Of a DNA stretch of 64,000 bases, positions 35,868 to 46,624 are shown one piece after another. The first letter of the stretch is position 1, and each line of letters begins with the position of its first letter. The translations under genes and the position numbers were made by a program. This DNA is from Wurfbainia villosa (lineage: Eukaryota > Streptophyta > Magnoliopsida > Zingiberales > Zingiberaceae): assembly GCA_025175895.1 (NCBI GenBank), contig CM046005.1, positions 57,994,325 through 58,058,324 on the forward strand, written 5' to 3'. The notes below the pieces were generated by a model. It saw only the letters and a program-made list of their open reading frames with translations, had not been told where the DNA came from and made no database searches.

Positions 35868-36502
35868 ACACCTTCCATTAATATGGTTAGAATCGGAGTT
35901 CCGTTTCTTGTTTGGGTTGTTGGACTCTCTCCAAGCCCGGCTCGAACCTGAACATATTCAAACCATTGAAATAGTTTATTACTAATATGTTAAAAGTTAG
36001 AGGTCAATCGTTAGTTTGGGTTGTTGGACTCTCTCCAAGCCTAGATAATTGGATGAATACGCTCTAACCATATTAAACTATTTCACGATTAATAGGTATG
36101 CTTTAACTTGGAGCATCGGTTTGTTGGACTCTCTCCAAGGTCGATGTGAAGGGAGGTGAAGTTGGGTGCTATGCATATGATACATACTTGTTAATGCGTT
36201 AACAACCCAATGTATGTGTGAACATTCAATTAGATTGTGATAGTTGCATATATGTGATATGCAATTGGTATACTTGATACCTACCTCGTAGCTAAGAATG
36301 GCTTGTTGGACTCTCTCCAAGGTTGTTCTTATCTATGTTGGATATCAGCCCATTCGGAGATGGACCTACGATCTCCCGAATTGATTTTAATGGTTTTACG
36401 AATTCGAAAAATGAATGGGATTTAATAAATGTATGTTGTTGCATTTTAAAATCATCTTTCTCATATATGCTCGATTTGTATATCTAGGTTAATCACTTAA
36501 TC
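35868..36502 (+). other. Leader of element G (second half)
   Basis: Matches the A leader from 2799 to gag. Hairpin-motif copies lie at 35930-35945, 36024-36039, 36124-36139 and 36306-36321, all four intact (TTGGACTCTCTCCAAG). No gene. Confidence 0.85.
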
Positions 36503-37626
36503 ATGACGTCTATAAACTTGTGCTCTATTTTGGATTCGAATAAATTGACTGGGCCAAACTTCTTGGACTGGCTTAGAAACCTGAGAATTGTTCTCAAGGA
36601 GAAAAAGCTTGCATATGTCCTCGAAGAGCCTCTTCCCACCCGTCCTATGGATGATGTAACTCCGGACCAATTGTTGGTCTATCAGAAACATGTGAATGAT
36701 TCTGAGTTGGCGAGTTGCATCATGCTAGGAGCGATGGTACCCAAGCTTCAGAAGCAACATGAGAATATGGATGCTAATACCATAGTCTTTCATCTTCATG
36801 AGTTGTTTGAAGAGTAAGTGAGATCCGAAAGGTTCAAAGTCTCCAAGCTCTTCTTCACCTCTAAGATGCAAGAAGGTTCATCTGTGGTGCAATTTGTGCT
36901 AAAGATGAATGGGTACATCGAGTGACTAGCGACACTCGGGTTTGTGATGGATCATGAATTAAATATTGACTTAATTCTACATTGTTTTTCGAAGAGTTAC
37001 TCATAGTTTGTGATGAACTACCGGATGAACAAACTTAAAACCACCATTCCTGAGCTCCTCAACATGCTGAAGACTATGGAGCCTTCTGTGAAGCATGAGG
37101 AGAAGACGGTTCTATTAGTTGATTCCTCAAAGAAAGGTTCTAAGAGGAAATCAAAGGAACATCGTACGGGGAAGAAGAAGGCTAAAAAGGTAGAACCAGC
37201 TCAAAAGGGCACTTGCCATCATTGTGTCAAGGAGGGTCATTGGCGAAGAAACTACAAGATTTATCTTGAGTTCGTGAAGAAGAAGAAGGCATCCGATGCC
37301 CCATCCTCTTCAGGTATCTTCGTTATTGATTGTCATTCTATTTCCTTAGACACTTGGGTATTGGATACTGGGTGTGGCTCACATATATGTAATGACATAC
37401 AGGGGCTAAGGAATAGAAGAAGACTCGTCAAGGGAGAATCAAATTTGCGAGTTAAAAATGGAGCAAAGGTTACTGTGGTCGCCATCGAAACATATTTGTT
37501 GAACCTCCCTACGGGACTTGTCTTAGAACTGGAAAATTGCTATTATGTTCCTTCGTTAATAAAGAACATTGTTTCTATTTCCTGCTTAAATAGAAATGGA
37601 TATAATTTGACTTTTAGTAACAATTG
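36503..37626 (+). pseudogene. gag: gag-protease of element G, broken and interrupted by H
   Basis: Starts MTSINLCSILDSNKLTGPNF at 36503. A stop at about 36815 (HELFEE then TAA) and lesions at 36925-37000 break the gag core. The frame resumes at 37010 with NYRMNKLKTTIPELLNMLK, a lysine-rich stretch, a knuckle with its second cysteine changed in context (CHHCVKEGHWRRN, last cysteine now tyrosine) and the protease motif WVLDTGCGSH. It stops at 37626, where the LTR of H begins; the apparent continuation to 37690 is an accidental fusion with LTR sequence. Confidence 0.9.
37622..37626. other. Left target-site duplication of element H
   Basis: aattg, repeated at 52487-52491. Confidence 0.92.
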
Positions 37627-38093
37627 TGTAGGGAAATCTCGTATGCCAAATGGCATATGCGCAACGGAAAATAGGATCCCTTCCAAGTGATCCATGCGAA
37701 AGCAAACTCGTATAAAATAAATTTCTCTAAACCAAACCTATCTTATAGGAGAGGTTACCTTTGTTGCGTGCCCTTGTTAATCCCGCTTATCCCTTTAGTT
37801 TGTTGGATCTTTAGCACGTTCAAGTGTCCGTGCCTCTATACGTATCCACACGAGCACGCTCTTGTCTCACAAAAGAAAACTAGAGGAGCTCTCCTTTACT
37901 TCTTGCTAGAGAAGTCCCTAAAGGAGAGGAAGCTAGGGAAAAGAGAAGGGAAGAAGAAGACTACTCTTCTTGCTACTCACAAAAAGCCACACAACAATAA
38001 GCTCTCAAGCTCTCTCCAAGCCTCAAGCTCCCAACAACCACACTCCACAACCACAACAACAATTGCTATGGAATGGCCGGCCACTTCATGGTC

Positions 38094-38101
38094 TTTTATA
38101 G
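38094..38101 (-). promoter_or_regulatory. TATA box of element H 3' LTR
   Basis: ttttatag on the + strand (element strand ctataaaa), in the same place as 51082-51089 of the other LTR. Confidence 0.5.
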
Positions 38102-38231
38102 GGTTGGAAAAACCCTTTCACCTCCTACCATTCAATGCAATCCATTGCATTGGGACATTTGTTTGGCCGGCCACTTAAGGAGACAAAACCATTTTGTTTC
38201 CTTCCACCTTAACTAGCTTAGGTGGATGCTT

Positions 38232-38446
38232 AGGTGGCATGCTAATGTGGCATGCTTATGTGGCATTCTTATGTGGCATTCATGCATGTTGAATTAATCT
38301 TATTAATTCAATTAAGCTTATGTTATCATATTGAATTAATCTTATTAATTCAATTAAGCTTATGTTATCATATTGAATTAATCTTATTAAATCAATAAGG
38401 TAACATATTGAATTAATCTCATTAAATCAATTAGCTAAAATTCTCA
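38232..38446. repeat. Tandem repeats in the 3' LTR of element H
   Basis: A short array of about 17-bp units around atgtggcatgct (38232-38285) is followed by 42-bp units beginning gaattaatcttattaa at 38291, 38333, 38375 and 38410 (the last two shortened). Confidence 0.88.
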
Positions 38447-39494
38447 TTAAGCTTAAAGTCCAAAAACCATTTTGTACTTAAGCTTATTCCCATATTATTC
38501 TAGTCAAACTAGAATACTCTAATTCCTCTAATTATCATGCTCTTTGTGTGTGACCCTATAGGCTCTCATAACGTTGGCAGTGGACCTAAACTCTTTTAGA
38601 TACACAAGCAATGAGCGGCATCTAGCAATACATCATTGCTACCCAAGTTACGAAATAAGTCAAGATCCGACTAACCTTTCCGTGACTACTATAATATATG
38701 ACCGTGTCCTTCTATCCTTGATATCAGATTGATCAATGAGGCATAGACCGTGTCATCCTCGATCAATCTATGTGTTTCTTGATCCCTGAGTAAACTAACT
38801 CAAACAAATGAGCTCAATATCTCATATTGACTCATTTGAGCATGGCCATGCTTTAGTAGTTCTACTCAATCAAGGCCCACCGATATCACTCGCGTCATAT
38901 GGAAGGATAGATCCCATCTACATCACTCACATCCCTCCGCATAATTTGTTATATACCCAGTAATCGCCTTTATGGTCCACCCTGTTACGGGTGACGTTTG
39001 ATGATACCAAACTACATAACTCCTTATGTAGGGAACCGTAGTGACTTCAGGTCTGAGGACTATTCATACCAATAGTCACATGAGAAAGTTTATGACACTC
39101 ATATAACGATCCATGAAACTTTCTCATGGCGGGTCAGTTCAGTATATATTCTCTAATATATACCCATGTGTCAACTTGATATCATATATCCATGACTTGT
39201 GAGATCAAGTCATCCATTGACCTACATGCTAGTCTTTATGTATTAATATTGCCCTTGCATATTAATACTTGACTAGGAACATTTAGGAAAGTGTTCTCTA
39301 CAGCCTCTCATAATCAATTCTGCCAATTGATGTGCTGTAGATAAGAACCTACTTTTCTAGGGCATTATTATATTTAAATTAGCTGGCACAAGCAAGATGT
39401 AAATATAATAACCAATCCTTTGCCTTTATAGAATATGATACAAAATGTTCCCTATTCAACCATCACATGATTGGTTCTAGGGCTTTAACTAACA

Positions 39495-39510
39495 ATCTCC
39501 CACTAGCACT
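39495..39510 (-). other. Polypurine tract of element H
   Basis: atctcccactagcact on the + strand abuts the 3' LTR. Confidence 0.85.
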
Positions 39511-40980
39511 AGTACCAATCACTATGATATCTGATACCTAGTGACCTAGTGTGACCATCATGCTTCCTCGTACCAAAGCCTTGGTCAATGGATCTGCGAT
39601 GTTAGCTTCGCTTGACTCTGCATATCCTCACATCTCCTCTATCGATGATCTCTCGAATGAGATGGAAGCGCCGATATGTGTTTGGTCCGCCGATGTGATC
39701 GAGGTTCCTTAGCAGCTGTAATAGCCCCATTGTTGTCACAATAGAGGTCTATTGGAAATGCTAGGAACTACCCCAAGTTCAGCGATGAACTTGTGGAGCC
39801 AAACCTCCTTTCCGCATCGAGTCTTTGCAATATACTCGCTTCATTGTAGAATCAAGAATCGCGTGTCTGCCGAACTCTTCCACTCACACTCCACCATTCG
39901 TGCAAAACACGTACCGATTGCGATCTATAGTCATCCTTATGCTTTGGAAGCTTGCATCACTGTAACCCTTTACTGATTAGCTCCTCATTGCCTCCAAATA
40001 TCGGAAATATTCTTTCGTTCTTCGTAAGTACTTAAGAATATTTTGATCGCTATCCAGCTGACTTTCACCTGGATCTGACTGGTATCTACTCGTCATGCTC
40101 AAAGCATACGAGACGCCAGGACGAGTACAAAGCATGACGTACATGATAGACCCTATAGCTGATGCATAAGGGATCTTATCCATGCGATTTCTCTCCTCCT
40201 TAGAAGAGGGACATTGAGTCTTGAAAGACTCACACCATGTGATAAAGCGAAAACCCTTTCTTAGAATTTTGCATAGCAAAACGATCTAGCACTTTATCAA
40301 TGTATGTACTCGACTTAGGCCAAGTAATCTTCTAGATCTATCTCTATAGATCTTGATGCCTAGAATATAGGCATTCACCTAAGTCCTTCATCGAGAAACA
40401 ATTCCCTAACCACATCTTCACAGATGGAGTGAGGGAATGTCATTTCATGAGAAGCATGTCATCTACATACAAGACAAGAAATACAACTGTGTTCCCACTA
40501 TTTCTCTTGTAGACACAAGGCTCATCTTCATTTTTGATGAAACCAAACTCTTTGATTGCATCATCGAATCAAGATTCCAAATGAGAGGCTTGCTTTAGTC
40601 CATAAATGGACCTTTGCGGTTTGCATACCTTTCAGGATGCTTTGGATCTTCAAAACCTCGGTTGTGTCATGTACACATCCTCGAGTAGCTTTCCATTCGA
40701 AAAGCGGTTTTGACATCCATCCGCCAGATCTCATAATCATGGTAGGTCGCAATAGCAAGTATGATCCGAATGGATTTAAGCATCGCAATCGGTGAAAAGG
40801 TTTCATCATAGTCAATACCATGAATTTGTTTGAACTTTTAGCCACCAATCTACCTTTATAGGTATGCTTATTACCATCCATGTCGGGCTTTTACTTTAAA
40901 GACCCACTTACACCCAATGGGATTTACCCTTCGTGGATCAACCAAAGTCCATACTTGGTTAGTGTACATGGATTCCATTT
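39511..40980 (-). pseudogene. pol: RNase H and reverse transcriptase of element H, broken
   Basis: 39977-40279 carries PYASAIGSIMYVMLCTRPGV and ILKYLRRTKEYF; 40561-40881 carries MDGNKHTYKGRLVAKS-type RT entry and MDVKTAF-like sequence in a broken frame. The YVDD region lies around 40450-40475 (the complement reads gtatgtagatgac). Many short indels interrupt it throughout, which contrasts with the near-identical LTRs. Confidence 0.85.
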
Positions 40981-40995
40981 CGGATCTCATGGCCT

Positions 40996-42087
40996 CTAGC
41001 CATTTCTCGTAATCTGGCTCATCATAGCTTCTTTATAGGATGTAGGCTCGCCAAGATTGATAAGCAATACATCACCGCTTGTCACCAAGAGAAAAGAATA
41101 TCTCTCGGGTTGACGACGGATCCTATTAGATCTACGAAGAGGTTGGTCTACTTGAACAGGTGTTTGTTCCACAACTCTTTGGGCAACAATTTCCTCATCC
41201 ACAACACTTTGTGGTTCCTGTTCATTTTCCATCGAAGCCTTAGTGTTATCATCATCTTGAACTTCTTCAAGATGAATTTTACTCCCACTAGTATTTCTAG
41301 AAATAAATTCTCTTTCTAGAAAGACAGCATTTCTGGCAACAAACACCTTGCCAAGTGTGGGATTGTAAAAGTAATATCCCTTAGTTTCCTTGGGATATCC
41401 TACAAAATAACACTTATCTGATTTGGGTCCTAGTTTATCTGAGACTTGACGTCTAACGTAAGCTTCACAACCCCAAATCTTTATAAAAGACATTTTGGGA
41501 CTCTTCCCGGTCCATATCGTATATGGTGTCTTTTCTACGGCTTTTGATGGAACGCGATTAAGTGTGAAAGCGGCTATCTCTAGAGCTAAACCCCAAAAGG
41601 AAGTAGGTAGATCAGTCTGGCTCATCATTGATCGTACCATATCTAATAGAGTACGATTTCTCCTCTCAGATACACCATTCCATTGTGGTGTTCCAGGGGG
41701 AGTGAGTTGGGATATTATCCCACACTCAGCCAGGTGATCACGAAACTCTTGACTAAGGTATTCACCACCTCGATCTGATCGAAGTAGCTTAATACGCTTA
41801 CCAAGTTGGTTTTGTACTTCATTCTTGAATTCTTTGAACTTTTCAAAGGATTCTGACTTATGTCTCATCAAATATAAGTAGCCAAATCTACTCACATCAT
41901 CAGTGAAAGTAATAAAGTACTTATAGCCTCCTCTGGCTTTGACATTGAAAGGGCCACATACATCAGTATGTATGAGTCCTAACAAGTCCGTCGCTCTCTC
42001 GCCATGTCCACTAAATGGAATTTTAGTCATCTTTCCTAAAAGACAAGACTCGCATACCTCATATGATTCAAAATCAAATGAGTCCAA
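40996..42087 (-). pseudogene. pol: Integrase of element H, long open frame
   Basis: 363 codons: CESCLLGKM, first catalytic D in LIHTDVCGPF, TFTDDVSRFGYLYLM, second D in LRSDRGGEYLS, catalytic E in NGVSERRNRTLLDM, then MSFIKIWGCEAYVRRQ and VARNAVFLEREFISRN, ending near QPERYSFLLV. The DDE triad is intact, but the zinc-binding histidines lie beyond a frameshift near 42100. It is the best preserved domain of H; RT and protease around it are frameshifted. Confidence 0.9.
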
Positions 42088-42600
42088 TAATCCATCTTTA
42101 TGGAGTTGGGATATGCGTTTTTCATTTATGTGACCTAGGCCGATGCGAGATATGTGAGTTCAAATCATTCGATTTGAACCGTTTGGTATTTACGTTATAA
42201 ATTGGGTTATCTAAATCTAGAACATAGAGACCATTCATAAGTGGTGCATTACAATAGAACATTTCATTTAAATAAATGGAACAACATTTGTCCTTTATTA
42301 TAAAAGAAAAGTTTTTCTTGTCTAAACAAGATACAGAGATTATGTTCTTTGTCAATGCAGTACATAAAAGCACTCCTCTAGTTCTAAGATAAGCCCGATG
42401 GGCAAAGACAAAGAATATGTTCCTACACAAAGAAAGAACTTTTGCGCCATTGCCTACTGTAGGTCCACTTCACCCTTTGCCATTATTCTACTATTTCTCG
42501 GTCCTGCACATTAGTACAAATGTGAGATGCACATCCAGATCTAATACCCATGTAGAAGAAATAGATAGATTAACCTCTATAACATGTATACCGAGGCGTA
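42088..42600 (-). pseudogene. pol: Protease/GAG-pre-integrase region of element H, broken
   Basis: 42122-42430 reads KNIISVSCLDKKNFSFIIKD and MNGLYVLDLDNPIYN, typical of the segment before integrase. The aspartic protease motif (around 42520-42560) is only readable in pieces. Confidence 0.75.
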
Positions 42601-43418
42601 AGTCCCACTTCTCTTGTTCTTTACTTCCTCAAGGTAGACTTTGCAGCTTCCGCCTTCCAAAGGTCCATCTCACCAATGGAAGCAGGTCCCTTCCTTAGGT
42701 ACTTTACCTTTACCCTTTGAAGTGGATGAATTGGCCTTGCCTTTGGCTTGGTCTTACCCTTGCCTTTGCGCTACCTTTGTCCTTCTTGACCATTAGTACA
42801 TTACTAACTTTCTTCTTGAGATTTGGTTGTGATTCTCAACATGCCGAGAATCTCAGCAAAGGTTTATCAATTTCATTCATGTTATAATTCATGACTAATT
42901 GATTGTATGCTTCCTAAGAACGATTGCAGGATAACATCGGTTGCCAATTCTTGGCTCAGTGGAAAACCTAGTCTTTCAAGGTTCTCAACGTACCCAATCA
43001 TTTTGAGTACGTGAGTTCCTACAGGTGTTCCTTCTTGCATCTTGCATGCAAAAAGAGCCTTAGACACTTAAAAACGCTCGTGCCTAGCTTGTCCTTGATA
43101 TAGTTGTTTCAAATGCTCAACCATATCATAGGCATCCATGTTCTCATGTTGCTTCTGAAGCTCAGAGTTCATGGTGGCAAGCATAAGGCATGACACATCT
43201 AATGCATCATCTTGATGCTTCTTATAAGCATCCTTTTCAGCACGAGTGGCCGTAGGGGCGGGTATTTCAGGGGTAGCCTGCTCTAGGACATATAGTTTGC
43301 GTTCTTGCTTGAGGATAATCCTCAAGTTCCTATACCAGTCAAGAAAGTTTGCTCCATTAAGCTTGTCCTTCTCAAGGACAGATCGCAAGTTGAGGGGGTG
43401 TGTCGTGTTAGATGACAT
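42601..43418 (-). pseudogene. gag: gag of element H, broken
   Basis: Starts MSSNTTHPLNLRSVLEKDKL at 43418 and runs through NGANFLDWYRNLRIILKQE and YDMVEHLKQLYQGQARHERF to a stop at 43068. It continues in frame (42882-43067) as SKALFACKMQEGTPVGTHVL and then breaks up. The C-terminal basic/zinc-knuckle part (42640-42860) is scrambled. Capsid/nucleocapsid role by family. Confidence 0.88.
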
Positions 43419-43640
43419 GGTGATCTACAACATTAAAATGCAAAGTTAAGTATCATACCTAAATCATTTAATTAGGCCTTTAATTAAATGAGGCTCCCAC
43501 TAAATTCTCATAGCTACTATTTAGCTATAAATTTATATGGGATAAAGATCCACATCATAATTCGTCTTGAGTTAGCTTTGGCTAATCGCCCAAGACGTAG
43601 TATAATTAGGTAGGCAATCTTTTGCCAATTACATCTGATG
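43419..43640 (-). other. Leader of element H, part next to gag
   Basis: Non-coding sequence between gag and the inserted element I; I see no gene. Confidence 0.7.
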
Positions 43641-43645
43641 TAACT
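43641..43645. other. Left target-site duplication of element I
   Basis: taact, repeated at 49652-49656. Confidence 0.93.
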
Positions 43646-43806
43646 TGTTGGTGCAATCGGCCCAGGTTGACTCGAGTTTGACTCGAGCAGTACCTTGATG
43701 GTATTTTGATGATAGACAAAACTCATGACATGGGATTGTCATGGGAAAGTCCAACATGGGGTTGGCATAGAAAATCCAAGCATGGAGCTTGGTGTGGAAA
43801 GTCCAA

Positions 43807-44115
43807 AGCATTGCGAAGCCGTGCGCTTGGTGCTTGGCATGGGAAATCCAAAGCATTGCGAAGCCGTGCGCTTGGTGCTTGGTGAGAAATGCATTGCGAA
43901 GCCGTGCGCTTGGTGCATGTGGGAAGTCTTGAGGACTTGGTAAGTTCACTAGGCTCGGGGTCCTTGAGTCGGTGAAGGATGGCATTGCGAAGCCGTGCGC
44001 TTGGTGCATCCGAGGGACCGCCGGACAGGGAGCGATTGGAGTGAGCCCAAAGGGAAGCATACTTCTAGGGTATGAGACGCGAAGGATGGCGTTGGCCGTG
44101 CTTGCGCGCTGGCGA
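43807..44115 (+). repeat. 26-bp repeats in the 5' LTR of element I
   Basis: gcattgcgaagccgtgcgct followed by tggtgc occurs at about 43808, 43854, 43891 and 43983, with a scrambled fifth copy near 44087. The other LTR has five clear copies (48368, 48414, 48451, 48543, 48650). K has two diverged copies at about 62782 and 62885. Confidence 0.9.
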
Positions 44116-44486
44116 TCCGAGGGACGAGGCCGAGGGAAGAGAGCTTCGGTGGGGAACTCCATGAGGATGTGGACTTAGCCAAGTGGCTAAGATCGAGTGT
44201 CGAGGCTCAAACAACTTGGTGTGGCCGGGCCGATCATAGCGTCGGCAACGATCGGCTGCATCGCCGTGGGATAGCGATCGGTGATGGAAGCGTCGGAAAC
44301 CGAAGCGCTCCGTGAGCCAAGGGCGATCGACTACTAGGTCACGATCATTGCCGGCGCGGCGATCGTGATAGGAGATCCGTTGGAACTTGTCCGACGGGGC
44401 TCTGGCCGTTGGGAGACAACGGACACGAGGCGATCGGCCAGGGCCTTTTGGCGCGATCGATGCGTAGCAAAAATTTTGATGCAGGT

Positions 44487-44493
44487 TATAAAT
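44487..44493 (+). promoter_or_regulatory. TATA box of element I 5' LTR
   Basis: tataaat after gatgcaggt, in the same position as in the 3' LTR (about 49150-49156). Confidence 0.55.
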
Positions 44494-44987
44494 GGAGCTC
44501 GAGTTGGAGGATTTCGCCAAGACTTTTGTGAAGCTATTGGAGGGGAATTGCTGCTGCATTCCAGACCTTCAAGAGCCATCTTAAGCAAGCAACAAGCAAA
44601 GGGTTCAAAGCAAGCGTTGTAAAGTGTTCTTTACGTGTATTTCGTATTTGTCTTTGTATTGCTTGTATTCCATTACTTAGGGTAATTGCTTGTGAAAGGT
44701 TTCTCCACCTCCGACGTGTAGTCGAAAAGGAGTGTTATAGTTAGTGCCGTGCCCATAACTAGAGCTCGAGGAGCTCGCCCGTGGAGTAGGAACCGTTCGG
44801 TTCCGAACCACGTATATCGTGTGTATTTGCATGTGATTGTATTTGTTGTTGGTATTCATATTTGTATTAGTATTCCGCTGCGCTAACAACAATCGTAGAC
44901 AAGCACACGACGAAGACGAGCAAATACCGACATCCAACGAACGAGGGCTATTCACCCCCTCTAGCCGGCCATCCGATCCCTTACAAG

Positions 44988-45000
44988 TGGTATCAGAGCC
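44988..45000 (+). other. Primer-binding site of element I
   Basis: tggtatcagagcc, two bases after the LTR end. Confidence 0.93.
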
Positions 45001-45043
45001 GAGGTCGCTCTTCAAGGACTAACCGCCACGAGAGCAATTCAAG

Positions 45044-45954
45044 ATGGCCAGCTACAACCTTCAACCACCAAAATTCGAAGGAGAATTTCTATGGTGGAGA
45101 AGAAAAATGGAGGTATACCTAGAAACCGATTTTGATTATATGTTAATTGTAGAAAATGGTTTTAAGATGCCTAGGGACAAAGAAAACAAGCCCATGGAAA
45201 AATCAAAATGGACCCAAGACCAAATAAAGGGCTTCAAGACAAATCTCAAGGTAATTAAATTACTTAGTGATTTGTTACCTAATCATATTTGGTCTAGATT
45301 GGGTGACTATAGGGATGCAAGGAATTATGGAATAAGATCATGAAATTCCAAGAAAACCCCAACCGCACAATTAGAGGAGGATGTCAGAGAAGAAGCACCA
45401 TCAACATTCAAGATGTTGATGATTTGGTGGAGACCTCCACCTCTAGCATTGAGGAGGAAAGACAATCTTCCATTCCGGAGCAAGAACAAGAAGCATCCAC
45501 ATCCGGGAGAAGTGAAGATCAAGAAGAGGCCTCCACCACCTCCCTAGGTAACTCAAGCGTTATTATTTTAAATAAAAATCACATAATATGCTTTGAGTGT
45601 AGGGAGAAAGGGCATTACAAGAGCAAATGCCCTAAATTGGCTAAGAAGAAGGCATCGACACCAAAAGTCAACCCAAAGTCAATCGATGCCGGTGTTCCCA
45701 AAATCAAGAGCAAAGAGCACATTGTTTGCTTTAAATGCAATCAAAAGGGACACTACCGAAGCCAATGCCCTAGGGGGAGGAAGAAAGGGGAAGAAGGTGT
45801 AACTCATGTAGGGGGAGCTTCTAAAGCTAACCCTAAGGTAAATTTAAATTATGCACCTTCAATTTCTAAAGTCAAAAGCATGCTAAGAATTACTTTAGCT
45901 CTCTTGCTATTATCAATGAAAAGCATGCTAGGAAAAACAAATATGTTTGTCTAG
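45044..45954 (+). pseudogene. gag: gag of element I, frameshifted, two zinc knuckles
   Basis: Starts MASYNLQPPKFEGEFLWWRR, the same start type as the gag of K, and runs 99 codons. A frameshift near 45318 moves it to the next frame (KIMKFQENP...). The central capsid segment expected in SIRE-type gag (seen in J) is not recognisable; an acidic stretch (STSSIEEERQ, EQEQEASTSG) follows instead. Two CCHC knuckles come next, CFECREKGHYKSKC and CFKCNQKGHYRSQC, about 40 residues apart. It would bind RNA in a particle; a central deletion is inferred from comparison with J. Confidence 0.88.
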
Positions 45955-45971
45955 GTGCCAAGCATGTTTAT

Positions 45972-46624
45972 ATGACTAAGGATAAACCTACGACCAAAAA
46001 CACTAGACCTATATTACCTAGGGAGTCAATTAGGAGAATTGAAGAAAACTTGGGTGTTAATCCCAAGAAATCTAGGCATATGCCTAAAAGGAAAAACAAT
46101 TCCCCTAAACCTAATGAAAATTCAAAAATGGGAAAATTAGAGCTAGAGAACCAAGTCTTGAGGTCAAGACTTGAGAAAATGGAGAAAACCCTTAGAATCA
46201 TAGAAAATTCAATTCTAGGGTCAAATGCCCAAAAGTCAAGACCTAAGGTTCAAAAACGGTCTAAGGGCAAGGATGGTTTGGGTCACAAACCAAAGCCCAA
46301 GAAGACTTATCATAATGTTCCATTTGATTATGGAACTATTTCTAGGTCTAGAAAAACCAAGGCTCATAGGGAAGATATCCTAAGTCTAGCCATGGTGTGC
46401 GCTTAGTGGCTAAGGACTTAAGGAAAACCAAGAAAGCCACTAAGAAGGTCAATGGAGGAGTCACCTCTAGAGTTGACCCAAGTAAGACCCATGTGACTAA
46501 GGCTTCAAAGGCTAAAAGGGTCATTAGGAAGGTATCTAGGGAAGTTATCCCTAGGGAATACCTTGTTAACCCAAGGAGCTCCAATAGATATTGGGTTCCT
46601 AAGAGCGTGATCGATTCACGCTAA
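45972..46624 (+). pseudogene. gag: gag C-terminal extension of element I (coiled coil, basic tail)
   Basis: Two overlapping frames (45972-46406 and 46397-46624) downstream of the knuckles. The first has a heptad-like stretch (MGKLELENQVLRSRLEKMEK) that should form a coiled coil, then lysine-rich sequence. The second is very basic and ends near YLVNPRSSNRYWVPKSVI, resembling the gag tail of J (GSNPYWVPKDQI). In related autonomous elements the protease follows here; in I a stop and non-coding DNA follow. Confidence 0.75.

Larger units (their letters stand above)
35868..37626 (+). mobile_element. Element G, left visible segment (host of C and H)
   Basis: Plus-strand A-family element: the second half of the leader, gag, and the start of protease/GAG-pre-integrase. 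It is cut on the left by C (after acacc) and on the right by H. It resumes at 52487 in the same reading position (caattg then ttgttacataac, as in A at 4386-4402). G is the outermost host visible in the window. Confidence 0.9.
37627..39494 (-). repeat. 3' LTR of element H (1868 bp)
   Basis: + strand TGTAGGGAAATCTCGTATGC ... CTAGGGCTTTAACTAACA, a near-identical copy of 50615-52486. An open frame of 163 codons (37687-38178, also 50675-51166) is conserved only because the LTRs are; it is low-complexity and shows no known domain. Confidence 0.95.
43646..44985 (+). repeat. 5' LTR of element I (1340 bp)
   Basis: TGTTGGTGCAATCGGCCC ... CCGATCCCTTACA. It is nearly identical to the 3' LTR over its first 440 and last 520 bp. 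The middle (about 44180-44460) is strongly different and about 100 bp shorter. It includes the shared SIRE-type end TATTCACCCCCTCTAGCC. Confidence 0.94.

Noticed and set aside
37687..38178. Open frame of 163 codons, repeated identically at 50675-51166
   Set aside because: Both copies are inside the two LTRs of H, so conservation follows from LTR identity; the protein is low-complexity with no domain.
38232..38446. Spaced repeats that could suggest a CRISPR-like array
   Set aside because: Units are directly adjacent AT-rich tandem repeats inside a plant LTR, without spacers or cas genes.
43629..44162. 177-codon - strand frame with repeated QAHGFAM-like residues (also 48183-48773)
   Set aside because: It is the reverse strand of the 26-bp LTR repeats of element I and lies across the LTR border.
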